Notes under the pieces: model-generated | Told to the model about the DNA's origin: nothing | The model's database searches: none | Seen by the model: the letters and a program-made list of their open reading frames with translations, nothing else | Source of the DNA: a bacterium | Lineage (GTDB): Bacteria; Latescibacterota; Latescibacteria; Latescibacterales; Latescibacteraceae | Assembly (NCBI GenBank): GCA_021372535.1 | Contig: JAJFUH010000149.1 | Coordinates: 19,424-83,423, forward strand | Length of the DNA stretch: 64,000 nt | Direction of reading: 5' to 3' | Shown here: positions 55,114-63,523 of the stretch, piece after piece | Position numbering within the stretch: position 1 is the stretch's first letter | How the letters are laid out: each line of letters starts with the position of its first letter | Program-made: the position numbers and the translations under genes

Positions 55114-55935
55114 TTATCTGAACAGTGCAAGCACATTCTGCGGTACAGCATTCGCCTGCGCCAACATTGACATACCCGCCTGAACCAGAATCTGCGACTT
55201 GGTGAAGCTCGTGATCTCGTTGGAAATATCGAGGTCACGGATCGTCGATTCGGAGCTTGCCAGGTTCTCAGATGCATTATCAACACTCGCCACGGTAAAC
55301 GCAAGCCTGTTCTGGATGGTACCGAGATCGGAACGCGTTGAAGATACCGCATCGATAGCCGCTGTCAGGTCATCGAGCGCAGTCTTGGCTCCCGCCAGCG
55401 TTTCGATCGAAGTGCCAGAAATACCGAGGGTTGCAGCATCCACCGCCGTAATCTGGAACGTCAGTGAATCATTTGTCGAGTTGTTGGGCCCGATCTGGAA
55501 GGTTTTATTAAACGTTCCATCGAGCAGTTTCTGACCGTTGTATTCGGCTGCACTGGCAATACGGGTAATTTCATTACGCAGTGAGTTAAATTCTGCATGG
55601 AGCGATGACCGGTTGGTGTCGTCCACGGTATCGGACGAAGCCTGCACAGCCAGCTCGCGCATACGACCGAGCATATTGTGGATTTCGTTGAGATATCCTT
55701 CGGCAGTCTGCACCACATTCTTTGCCTGCTCGGCATTCTGAGAAGCCATCTTGAGACCTTCCACCTGTGATCTCAGTCTCTGCGAAATTGCGAGACCCGC
55801 ACTGTCATCTGCAGCACGATTGATCCGCAAACCGCTCGACAGCCTTTCGAGAGACGACGCAAGCGTTTTATCTGTCCGCTGCAGCTGACGATGGGTATTC
55901 ATCGCGGAAATGTTATTATTTATCCTCAAACTCAT
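55114..55935 (-). CDS. fliC: Flagellin, copy 1
   Basis: A 273-residue flagellin with the conserved N-terminal D0/D1 (INNNISAMNTHRQLQRTD, LERLSSGLRINRAADDSAG) and C-terminal D0/D1 (LGTIQNRLAFTVASVDN, QAGMSMLAQANAVPQNVL). The middle domain is minimal. It differs from the flagellin at 56849-57670 at about 20 of 273 positions by eye. The leader has a GGAGG site and nearby AAGGA and GCGGA triplets that could bind CsrA. Confidence 0.97.
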   Translation of the reverse strand: MSLRINNNISAMNTHRQLQRTDKTLASSLERLSSGLRINRAADDSAGLAISQRLRSQVEGLKMASQNAEQAKNVVQTAEGYLNEIHNMLGRMRELAVQASSDTVDDTNRSSLHAEFNSLRNEITRIASAAEYNGQKLLDGTFNKTFQIGPNNSTNDSLTFQITAVDAATLGISGTSIETLAGAKTALDDLTAAIDAVSSTRSDLGTIQNRLAFTVASVDNASENLASSESTIRDLDISNEITSFTKSQILVQAGMSMLAQANAVPQNVLALFR

Positions 55936-56395
55936 AACTAACCTCCTTGTTGACCCGCTTTTTCAGGGTCCGCTTCCTTGCGTACTAACATAAATCGCGA
56001 CAATTCCTCACAAAACAAACGTAAAGGCTTACACTGTAGTATTAATCAACCACCCCCCTTAAACACAGTAACGAAAAAGGTATTTTAATACTGTATGTAC
56101 TCTATGATCTGCATAATTTATTTTCCCTTTCATTTTTATCGGATAATTCCTGAAAAACTTTAATATTTTTTTTATTACGACAGGAATAATTCGTTAAAAA
56201 AATATTTTCCGGTAAAAACGCGATGGCGCGAACACATATAACACATTATTTATATTGTTATTATCTATTTTAAAATTCATGTGAGTTGTCTTAATAAAAA
56301 ATCCCATATCCGCAGTATAATTTCTCGCCCCTGTCGTTTTTTATGGCAAGACAATCTATACTGCAGGTACAGGATTTTGTACTTCTGGTCTTTTT
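55936..56395. other. Intergenic region between flagellin cassettes
   Basis: 460 bp, A/T-rich, without a gene. It must hold a promoter for the flagellin at 55114-55935, but I found no convincing sigma-28 box. A GACCC/GGGTC inverted repeat lies 20-40 bp upstream of the start codon in the leader. Confidence 0.35.
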
Positions 56396-56791
56396 TCAGG
56401 CAGTGATATGGATAAATCTGCCGGTAATACTGTTGATCCGGGCTTTCATGGCCAGTACATCTTCCTGAGGGAACTGTCTGACCATCTCGCCTGTCTGACT
56501 GTTAAAGACTTTGATTACGGTTGTATTGGTATCTTTATCAATCGAATAACTGACAACCTTCTTCCGGGCTTCCGCCATCTTGTTCAGTCGTTCGGCGGCA
56601 GTTTCAACATCGACAGAATCCGGCAGAGAAAACCGTACATCCGGAACCTCCGGCGCGGAAACAACCGCCTCATCAACTGAATCAGCGTACATCCCATGGG
56701 AGGCAGATATTTGCTGGCTCGAAATATTCCCCGTCTGGCTGTTCAGCCTGACCGGAAAAATTATATCAGGTATGCGGTTTTCGATTTTCAT
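56396..56791 (-). CDS. flaG: FlaG-like protein, copy 2
   Basis: A 131-residue protein with the same layout as the first FlaG copy. The C-terminal domain reads AERLNKMAEARKKVVSYSI, then VIKVFNSQTGEMVRQFPQEDVLAM. The N-terminal linker has diverged. A GAGGTG site precedes the ATG. It follows the flagellin at 56849-57670 by 57 nt. Confidence 0.9.
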   Translation of the reverse strand: MKIENRIPDIIFPVRLNSQTGNISSQQISASHGMYADSVDEAVVSAPEVPDVRFSLPDSVDVETAAERLNKMAEARKKVVSYSIDKDTNTTVIKVFNSQTGEMVRQFPQEDVLAMKARINSITGRFIHITA

Positions 56792-56848
56792 CTTTTTTCA
56801 CCTCAAATACCATCAGGGTATTCTACCCATGTAACCAGGTACCCTGGT

Positions 56849-57670
56849 TTATCTGAAGAGAGCCAACACATTCTGCGGAACGGCATTTGCCTGCGCGAGC
56901 ATCGACATACCCGCCTGAACCAGAATCTGCGACTTGGTGAAGCTCGTGATCTCGTTTGAAATATCGAGGTCGCGGATTGTCGATTCCGAGCTCGCCAGGT
57001 TCTCGGCAGAATTATCGACGCTTGCTACGGTGAAAGCGAGCCTGTTCTGGATGGTACCGAGATCGGAACGAGTCGTTGACACTGCATCGATCGCCGATGT
57101 CAGCTCATCGAGAGCGCTCTGTGCTCCGGCCAGAGTCTCAATGGACGAACTAGCAATATTAAGTGTCGTGGCATCCACTGCGGCAATCTGGAACGTGAGA
57201 GAATCGTTCGACGTATTGTTGGGACCTATCTGGAATGTTTTGTTGAACGACCCGTCGAGCAGTTTCTGGCTGTTGTACTCGGCAGCTCCCGCGATACGGG
57301 TTATTTCATTACGGAGCGAGGAAAATTCCGCATGGAGCGACGACCGGTTGGTATCGTCCACGGTATCGGACGAAGCCTGAACCGCCAGCTCGCGCATACG
57401 GCCGAGCATGTTATGAATTTCGTTGAGGTACCCTTCGGCGGTCTGCACCACATTTTTAGCCTGCTCGGCATTCTGTGATGCCATCTTGAGACCCTCTACC
57501 TGCGATCTCAGTCTCTGCGAAATGGCAAGTCCCGCACTGTCGTCTGCTGCACGGTTGATTCGTAAACCGCTTGACAGCCTTTCAAGAGAAGACGCCAGTA
57601 ATTTGTCTGTTCTCTGAAGCTGGCGATGGGTGTTCATCGCCGAAATGTTGTTGTTAATTCTCAAGCTCAT
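56849..57670 (-). CDS. fliC: Flagellin, copy 2
   Basis: A 273-residue flagellin, about 93% identical by eye to copy 1, with most differences in the central part (residues 120-230). I place the start at 57670 after GGAGG; a longer frame to 57712 is not supported. Upstream gene of the tandem flagellin-flaG pairs. The leader has ATGGGAT and ATGGAGG triplets, candidate CsrA sites. Confidence 0.97.
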   Translation of the reverse strand: MSLRINNNISAMNTHRQLQRTDKLLASSLERLSSGLRINRAADDSAGLAISQRLRSQVEGLKMASQNAEQAKNVVQTAEGYLNEIHNMLGRMRELAVQASSDTVDDTNRSSLHAEFSSLRNEITRIAGAAEYNSQKLLDGSFNKTFQIGPNNTSNDSLTFQIAAVDATTLNIASSSIETLAGAQSALDELTSAIDAVSTTRSDLGTIQNRLAFTVASVDNSAENLASSESTIRDLDISNEITSFTKSQILVQAGMSMLAQANAVPQNVLALFR

Positions 57671-58187
57671 GATTAACCTCCATGTTATCCCATGTAGAAA
57701 AGGAATTCGCATCCATGCGATAAATCCACGTATAATCTAATCTTTTGATACTATTAAATCGTTACATCGCTCTTTGTACCGTTGTGTAATAACATCCCCT
57801 CCTTCGTTATTAATGCTTCGGTAACCTGTACATGTATATCCTGCTCACTATGAGTTCTGTTAATTGTTATCGGCACAACATGAAAAATCTTTAGTGATTT
57901 AAGGTATTGATATTAAAATAGTAAGAATATTAAAACAGACATGATGATACCTGTTCATGCACACATACCGGTGTGATGATAACGCTACTCTTTTCACTAT
58001 ATTTATCGGAAAAAAACCGTGCAGTCTTAACGAGAAAAATGAATATTCAGGCAGAATTGGCTAAAATATATTTCAGTATCGGGAAGAAATATGCTCCGTT
58101 AAAGCGGTATATCAGCGTTCGGGCGGGCAACAGCGGAATCCATCTGATCGGAGGATATAATCCATTCAATCAGTGATCACATGACTT
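57671..58187. other. Intergenic region upstream of flagellin copy 2
   Basis: 517 bp without a convincing gene. It should hold the flagellin promoter. A 67-codon plus-strand frame at 57973-58176 has no ribosome site and no family features, so I do not call it. Confidence 0.35.
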
Positions 58188-58454
58188 TTATCGGTTGGAA
58201 GTACCATCGTCGGCTTCGGAATCGTCATGCCAGAGGGAACCAAGTTTTATCAAGCCATCGAGGAGACTGCTCTGAGTCGCCGCCAGCTTGTTTTCCTGCT
58301 CGATCTGTTCTTTCACCTCCCCGCGGAGTATACAGATATGTTTGGGGGCGCTGATACCTATCCGTGTGAATTTTCGCGAAACATCGAGGATTGTTACAAC
58401 GATATCTGACCCGATGTGAATCGTTTCTCCTGACTTTCGGGACAAAACGAGCAT
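58188..58454 (-). CDS. csrA: Carbon storage regulator CsrA
   Basis: An 88-residue protein, longer than E. coli CsrA (61) by a polar C-terminal tail. The core reads MLVLSRKSGETIHIG, IRIGI-type ISAPKHICILRGEV, with the RNA-binding LSRK and RGEV regions intact. It binds GGA motifs in mRNA leaders; in Bacillus-type systems it represses flagellin and is held by FliW, also present in this window. Start at 58454 after GGAGG. Confidence 0.94.
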   Translation of the reverse strand: MLVLSRKSGETIHIGSDIVVTILDVSRKFTRIGISAPKHICILRGEVKEQIEQENKLAATQSSLLDGLIKLGSLWHDDSEADDGTSNR

Positions 58455-58479
58455 TAAGTACCTCCTTAATAAGCTGCCC

Positions 58480-58507
58480 GGCGGATTCTCAATCATGAAT
58501 CGCCGCC
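58480..58507 (-). promoter_or_regulatory. Hairpin in the csrA leader
   Basis: GGCG-GATTC and GAATC-(2-nt bulge)-CGCC form a strong hairpin with an 8-nt loop, 26 nt upstream of the csrA start codon. It could take part in autoregulation; this is inferred from position only. Confidence 0.4.
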
Positions 58508-58694
58508 ATAAATCATGATCCGGAAGTAATATCTAGTGAACGGAGCTGTGGACGCGTCAGTTGATCCGGTATCATCCGGCCCCTTAATTAAACTACAACG
58601 TTTATTACCAAACTTCAAAGAAAAACTTCATACACTGCCATAAATGATACAAATCAGGATTTTTTATATGATTTATTCCGAACTATGCATATGA

Positions 58695-58743
58695 TTTATT
58701 AGAACACGGATTTTCGCGGATTGTACGGATATACACGGATTTG
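58695..58743. repeat. Dispersed repeat family B, copy 2
   Basis: 49 bp aligned to 39875-39923 with about nine mismatches. It lies in the 504-bp divergent gap between csrA and tolQ. Confidence 0.75.
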
Positions 58744-58881
58744 AATTTATTTTCTTTCAGATGTGAACAGTAAATTATTTCCGATTACCGTATAAATAAA
58801 CATGTAATATTTTTTGTAACAATGAGGTTTTACAGAAAAGTTTTTTTATAAAACGGGTAAAACATAATGTTCAAAGAGTTG

Positions 58882-58910
58882 TTGCCGTTCTGTTCCATAT
58901 TGTTTATATT
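58882..58910 (+). promoter_or_regulatory. Sigma-70-type promoter of the tol-pal operon
   Basis: TTGCCG (58882-58887), a 17-base spacer and TATATT (58905-58910), 48 bp before tolQ. Confidence 0.5.
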
Positions 58911-58958
58911 GTACTTTTAAGGAATTTTTAACGAGAAACCGTATAACGGAGTTTTGCA

Positions 58959-59615
58959 TTGACCGGTTCATTAGAGATAACTGCTTACAGATTAATCCTC
59001 AATTCCACTCTTTTTACAAAAGGGATTCTTTCCCTGCTTCTGTTTTTTTCTGTTATTTCCTGGGCAATAATGCTGAACAAGTATTTTTTTACAAACAGTT
59101 ACAGGTCTGCCATAACAAAATTCCTGGCGACATTATCGAACCAGTCGGACATTAAATACATCGAGGACAGCTGTACTCCGTTTACCAAGGGTATTGCCAA
59201 AACAATCCCCATAATACTGATCAAGCTGATACGTTCATATAATCAGGGAAGACATCTCATATCACCCGAAACCATTGTCAGCAATGCGGTGACGCATGAG
59301 GTCAACAGGCTCCAGAAATGGATGGCTGTCCTTGCGACAACTGCCAATATAAGTCCGCTCCTCGGTCTTTTGGGAACCGTGTGGGGCATCATGGGTTCTT
59401 TTCTCAACATAAGCCAGTCGGGAAACGCTACAATCGCGACGGTAGCTCCGGGAATCGCCGAAGCGCTCATGACAACCATCGCCGGGCTCTGTGTGGCTAT
59501 TCCTGCCATGGCCGGACACAATTTCCTTTCCACCGGTATTAATGCCTGTCTCGACAGTCTCGAAAAGATCGGAGAGTTTTCGATCAAACTGTTCACAAAC
59601 GGAGGCAACGAATGA
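58959..59615 (+). CDS. tolQ: TolQ/ExbB-type proton channel protein
   Basis: A 218-residue protein with three membrane helices (about 20-40, 120-145, 165-190). The MotA/TolQ/ExbB signature is SPLLGLLGTVWGIMGSF and the following GIAEALMTTIAGLCVAIPAM. It starts with TTG after an ACGGAG site. It powers the Tol-Pal envelope constriction system with TolR. It overlaps tolR by 4 nt. Confidence 0.93.
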   Translation: MTGSLEITAYRLILNSTLFTKGILSLLLFFSVISWAIMLNKYFFTNSYRSAITKFLATLSNQSDIKYIEDSCTPFTKGIAKTIPIILIKLIRSYNQGRHLISPETIVSNAVTHEVNRLQKWMAVLATTANISPLLGLLGTVWGIMGSFLNISQSGNATIATVAPGIAEALMTTIAGLCVAIPAMAGHNFLSTGINACLDSLEKIGEFSIKLFTNGGNE

Positions 59616-60019
59616 TTCCGCGAATGCCGATCAAAGCCGATGTCTCCTTCGTCAATCTGATTGATGTTACTCTTGTGCTTTTAATTATATTTATGATTAC
59701 AGCTCCCGCCATGCACCAGTTCCTCGATGTGGAACTACCGGCTGGGAAAGCATCGAAGGCCAATATATCGGAAGGAATTGTCGTTTCCATCACTAAGGAC
59801 GGAACGGTATTTATCGACAGGGAGAAAACAAAAACCCAGAACTTTCGAAACAGTTTCAGTGAAATCTGGAAGAAACGGTCCGGTGAGCCGGTGTTTATCA
59901 ATGCGGACCGTGAGGTTCCCTACGGGTCTGTTATCGATATCCTCGGATACGTTAAAGAAGTAGGAGGCGAGAATGTCGGGCTTGTCGTCGAGGAACCGAA
60001 AAAGAGCGCAGAGAAATAA
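59612..60019 (+). CDS. tolR: TolR/ExbD-type protein
   Basis: A 135-residue protein with one membrane helix (NLIDVTLVLLIIFMITAP, with the essential aspartate) and a periplasmic domain (VSITKDGTVFIDREK; VFINADREVPYG). Partner of TolQ in proton-driven force transduction. The start overlaps the tolQ stop. Confidence 0.93.
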   Translation: MIPRMPIKADVSFVNLIDVTLVLLIIFMITAPAMHQFLDVELPAGKASKANISEGIVVSITKDGTVFIDREKTKTQNFRNSFSEIWKKRSGEPVFINADREVPYGSVIDILGYVKEVGGENVGLVVEEPKKSAEK

Positions 60020-60040
60020 CCGCGTGTCTGCGAGGTAGGT

Positions 60041-60658
60041 ATGCTGCGGGACATGCTCGTTTCGATAACGGGTCATATTGTGGTTTTCGGAGGAGTCATT
60101 ATCTCATCCATGTTTCATATCTCATCAACTCCTCCTTCATTTACCGTTCACCAGATATCGACGGTGTCACCGCAGCAGATTCAGCAGCTGCTCGCAAAAT
60201 CAGCGCCGAAGGCGGAGACAAAGTCAATTGTACCGCAGGTTCAGATAAAACCCGATGAGAGGATTCCCAACGTAACCAGACGGCGGAAACAGGTCGCCAA
60301 ACAGACCGAGCAGGCTTCGGATCAGAAAAAGAGTGATGCCCGGAAAGGTTCCCCGGTACAGGGAATACAGACTGACACGGAGTTTGATTATCCTGACTAT
60401 CTTATCGAGATGCGGGACAGGATTTATATCAACTGGCGTTATCCGAATCTCCGCGAATCATTGATGTCTACGGTATACTTTCGTATTGCAAAGGATGGCC
60501 GTATATTAAGCATAAAGGTTGAAAAATCATCCAGTAATATAAGCTTCGACAGGTCGGCATGGGATGCGATTCAAAAGTCAAATCCGTTCGGGCCTCTGCC
60601 GGAAAATTTTGCTCATGACGAGCTTGGAGTTCATTTCAACTTCATTTTTGAACCATAA
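60041..60658 (+). CDS. tolA: TolA/TonB-like protein
   Basis: A 205-residue protein with a short N-terminal membrane helix, a Pro/Lys/Gln-rich central arm (about 45-120) and a TonB/TolA C-terminal domain (YLIEMRDRIYINWRYPN; RIAKDGRILSIKVEKSS; FGPLP). The long alanine/lysine helix of E. coli TolA is absent. Its place between tolR and tolB supports the TolA role. I assign the start by the frame and neighbour spacing (21 nt). Confidence 0.88.
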   Translation: MLRDMLVSITGHIVVFGGVIISSMFHISSTPPSFTVHQISTVSPQQIQQLLAKSAPKAETKSIVPQVQIKPDERIPNVTRRRKQVAKQTEQASDQKKSDARKGSPVQGIQTDTEFDYPDYLIEMRDRIYINWRYPNLRESLMSTVYFRIAKDGRILSIKVEKSSSNISFDRSAWDAIQKSNPFGPLPENFAHDELGVHFNFIFEP

Positions 60659-60677
60659 AGAGGTAGCAGTTCCTATC

Positions 60678-62015
60678 ATGAAATATTTGAGAATTTATCA
60701 AAATCTTTTGTTTTATTTGCATGTTCAGCTCTTATGTTATATTATATTATGTGTAACCGTCTCCGATGCTGCCGGGCAGTCAGAGGTGACTCTGTCTGTA
60801 AGAGCCGGTGGATCAGGTCTTATCGGAGTCGGATTCGGGGGTTTTGAAACCGCTGCGGATTCCACGGTTCTCTCGGTCAGGAACTATCTGGCTGATGATT
60901 TGAACAACAGCGGATTGTTTCAGGTAAAAGAGTTGCCGGACAGTCTTGTTGAATCCTCCGAAAATCTGTTTGCCCGATGGAAATCAGCCGGGGCGTCGTG
61001 TTTTATTTTCAGAGAGGAGTCCCGTAACAGCAGCACGGTCAGCTTGAAAGTGATCGATCTTAAAACTGCCGTCACCCAGTTATCCGCAGAATACCGTATC
61101 GCGGAAGACAGGCCATGGTATACGGCGCATATCATTGCGGATGATATAATTCAGCTCTATAATGGTCTGCGGGGCAGTATAGCGACGCAAGTTGCCTACA
61201 TCCAGAAAGCCGGCAGCAACAAGGAGCTGTTTCTCATGGATGCGGATGGCAGGAGAAACCGGCAGATGACCTTTTCGAGAACGATCAATATTTCACCAAA
61301 CTGGTCACCTGACAGTGGATCCATTGCTTATTCATCATTGAACGGAAATCTGTGGACCATTGTCATGATAAACGTCAATACGGGGCAGACGGTCGATATT
61401 TCACAATGGCAGGGCATGAATTCGGCACCGGCATGGTGCCCGACCAATCCGGATATCATCGCGTTTACCTCGTCACGGGACGGGAATGCTGAAATTTATA
61501 CGTGCCGGAAAAACGGAAAGGATATTCGAAGACTTACCAATCATTTCGCTATCGACTCTTCCCCGACATGGTCGCCGGATGGTACACAAATTGCGTTTAC
61601 ATCCGATCGGTCGGGATTGCCGAAAGTGTATATCATGAACAGCGATGGAACCGGCATCCACCGTCTGACTTCGAATCTTGACACTTATGAGGATTCACCG
61701 TGCTGGTCGCCGCGCGGGGATCGGATTGCCTTTGTTATTTTGAGCGACTTCGGTTTTGACATTGCAACCTCAAATACTTCCGGGGAAGATATGGTAATGC
61801 TGACATTCGGCAGCGGTTCCAACGAGAACCCCAAATGGTCTCCGGACGGATTACGAATTTTGTTCACATCAAACAGGCTAGGAGGAGAAAATCTTTATAT
61901 TATGAGTTGGGACGGGTCAAATGTCCGCCCTCTCACTAAAAATGGAATTAGTTTATCACCAGCGTGGGCACCTGCCGTTTCCGGAGATGACATTCGTGTT
62001 TCTTCACGGCGGTAG
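60678..62015 (+). CDS. tolB: Periplasmic beta-propeller protein TolB
   Basis: A 445-residue protein with an N-terminal signal/helix (YLHVQLLCYIILCVTVSDA), an N-terminal TolB domain (ADDLNNSGLFQ, RWKSAGASCFI) and a beta-propeller with repeated WSPDG-type blades (ISPNWSPDSGSIAY, PTWSPDGTQIAFTSDR, CWSPRGDRIAF). TolB links Pal and the TolA part. The frame opens at 60564, but that part lies in tolA; I choose the ATG at 60678. Confidence 0.94.
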   Translation: MKYLRIYQNLLFYLHVQLLCYIILCVTVSDAAGQSEVTLSVRAGGSGLIGVGFGGFETAADSTVLSVRNYLADDLNNSGLFQVKELPDSLVESSENLFARWKSAGASCFIFREESRNSSTVSLKVIDLKTAVTQLSAEYRIAEDRPWYTAHIIADDIIQLYNGLRGSIATQVAYIQKAGSNKELFLMDADGRRNRQMTFSRTINISPNWSPDSGSIAYSSLNGNLWTIVMINVNTGQTVDISQWQGMNSAPAWCPTNPDIIAFTSSRDGNAEIYTCRKNGKDIRRLTNHFAIDSSPTWSPDGTQIAFTSDRSGLPKVYIMNSDGTGIHRLTSNLDTYEDSPCWSPRGDRIAFVILSDFGFDIATSNTSGEDMVMLTFGSGSNENPKWSPDGLRILFTSNRLGGENLYIMSWDGSNVRPLTKNGISLSPAWAPAVSGDDIRVSSRR

Positions 62016-62052
62016 GGATTGTTCTGTAACCTTATTTGAAAGGAACTTCAAG

Positions 62053-62595
62053 ATGTACAAAAAAGGTAACGTTGCATTAATTTTAGTGCTGAGCCTTTTC
62101 GTGGCACTTGCTTTTTTTAACGGATGTTCCAGCAAGAAAAAAGTAGTAGAAGAGCCCAAAAAAGAAGTAACCAAGGCGCCTGAGGAAAAACCCGCTCCGA
62201 AACCGGTTGTCAAGGAGCCCGAGAGAAAACCTGTCGAGCAGCCTACCCGCATTCAGGAATCCGCTTTCCAGACTGTCTATTTCGATTTTGACAAATCCGA
62301 TATCAGGTCCGACATGAAAGGCGTTGTCACCGGTAATGCCGAGATCCTCAATAAGAACAATTCCGTAAAGATTCTGATCGAGGGTCATTGCGATGAACGG
62401 GGCACCAATGAATACAATATGGCTCTCGGTCAGCGCCGCGCCGATTCGGTAAAACAGTTTTTTATGGATTACGGTATTTCGAGCTCGCGTTTATCCACCA
62501 TTTCGTATGGCGAGGAACGTCCGGCGGCTCAAGGTCATAACGAGACTGCATGGTCGAAAAACCGTCGCAGTGAATTCAGGATTACCTCTCAGTAA
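62053..62595 (+). CDS. pal: Peptidoglycan-associated lipoprotein Pal
   Basis: A 180-residue lipoprotein: signal with lipobox FNGC (lipid cysteine about residue 24), a Pro/Lys/Glu-rich linker (about 30-75) and an OmpA-like domain with VYFDFDKSDIR, IEGHCDERGTNEYNMALGQRRA and KNRRSEFRI. It tethers the outer membrane to peptidoglycan. The ATG at 62053 follows AAAGGA; the frame extending to 61921 lies in tolB. Confidence 0.96.
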   Translation: MYKKGNVALILVLSLFVALAFFNGCSSKKKVVEEPKKEVTKAPEEKPAPKPVVKEPERKPVEQPTRIQESAFQTVYFDFDKSDIRSDMKGVVTGNAEILNKNNSVKILIEGHCDERGTNEYNMALGQRRADSVKQFFMDYGISSSRLSTISYGEERPAAQGHNETAWSKNRRSEFRITSQ

Positions 62596-62616
62596 CACTT
62601 TAAACTGTGCGGAAAC

Positions 62617-63444
62617 ATGGTCAGACGGGATTCAAAATTACGAGTATTGTTGTGGTTACCTCTGAATGTGATTGTAATAATCATGTTCGTTTCATGTGCC
62701 ACCAAAGGTAATCTCAGGCAGATGCAGCTTGAGTCAAACACTCATGCACATGAAATTGAATCCCGTCTTTCCGCACTCGAACAATCGGTTGCCGGCATAG
62801 ACAGCCTTATCAAGGAACAGATAGTTCTTTCACAGACTCTGCGGGCTTTCATGGGTTCCCAGTCCAGAGATCAGAGTGATAACATCTCTACGATAACTGC
62901 GCGCCAGGACGAGATAAACTATCAGCTCAAAGAGCTTCTCGACAGGCTCCAATCTATTCAGTTATACGGTGGCCTGGAAAAAAAGCCCGAAACTCAGCCA
63001 TCAAGTACAGCACCTCAACCAAATAAAACAGTCTCTCAACTACCCTCAACACCTTCACAGGTCAAACCTGATCCGGAAAAACTCTATGAATCGGCGCTTT
63101 CGGATATCGAGAATAACAACTACGCTCTCGCCGAAAGCCGTTTCATGTCCTTCCTCCTCCAGTTCCCCGATCATACCCTTGCCGCTAATGCACAGTACTG
63201 GCTGGGCGAAGCCGCTTATGCACAGAAAAAATTCGACATCGCAATCAAGGAATTCCAGAAGGTCGTCGATCAATATCCCAAATCCTCAAAAGCACGGGCG
63301 TCGCTCCTGAAAATCGGTTTCACCCAGATCGAGAAAGGTGACAGTAAAACCGGCCAGGAAACACTGAAAAAAGTTATCAAGCTTTATAAAAATTCCGACG
63401 AGGCCAGTCTTGCCCGCGAAAAACTCAACGAAATCGGGAAATAA
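62617..63444 (+). CDS. cpoB: Tol-Pal-associated TPR protein CpoB/YbgF
   Basis: A 275-residue protein with a membrane/lipoprotein-type N-terminus (lipobox-like FVSCA), a coiled coil (about 30-110), a Ser/Thr/Pro/Gln linker (about 120-150) and tetratricopeptide repeats (LYESALSDIENNNYALAES; AQYWLGEAAYAQKKFD; SKARASLLKIGF). It coordinates peptidoglycan synthesis and Tol action. Last gene of the operon. No ybgC is present. Confidence 0.92.
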   Translation: MVRRDSKLRVLLWLPLNVIVIIMFVSCATKGNLRQMQLESNTHAHEIESRLSALEQSVAGIDSLIKEQIVLSQTLRAFMGSQSRDQSDNISTITARQDEINYQLKELLDRLQSIQLYGGLEKKPETQPSSTAPQPNKTVSQLPSTPSQVKPDPEKLYESALSDIENNNYALAESRFMSFLLQFPDHTLAANAQYWLGEAAYAQKKFDIAIKEFQKVVDQYPKSSKARASLLKIGFTQIEKGDSKTGQETLKKVIKLYKNSDEASLAREKLNEIGK

Positions 63445-63523
63445 CTCTGTTCTTACTTCCTGAAAACGCCGGGATCAATGTGACGAGCTGAAGAATACCA
63501 TCAGGCTGAACAATACACACATA

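Noticed and set aside
55936-57830. Sigma-28 promoters upstream of the flagellins
   Set aside because: No TAAA-N15-GCCGATAA-like match at proper spacing on the minus strand; only weak CGATTTA fragments.
57973-58176. 67-codon plus-strand frame upstream of the flagellin gene
   Set aside because: No ribosome site and no family features; region is a likely promoter/leader area.
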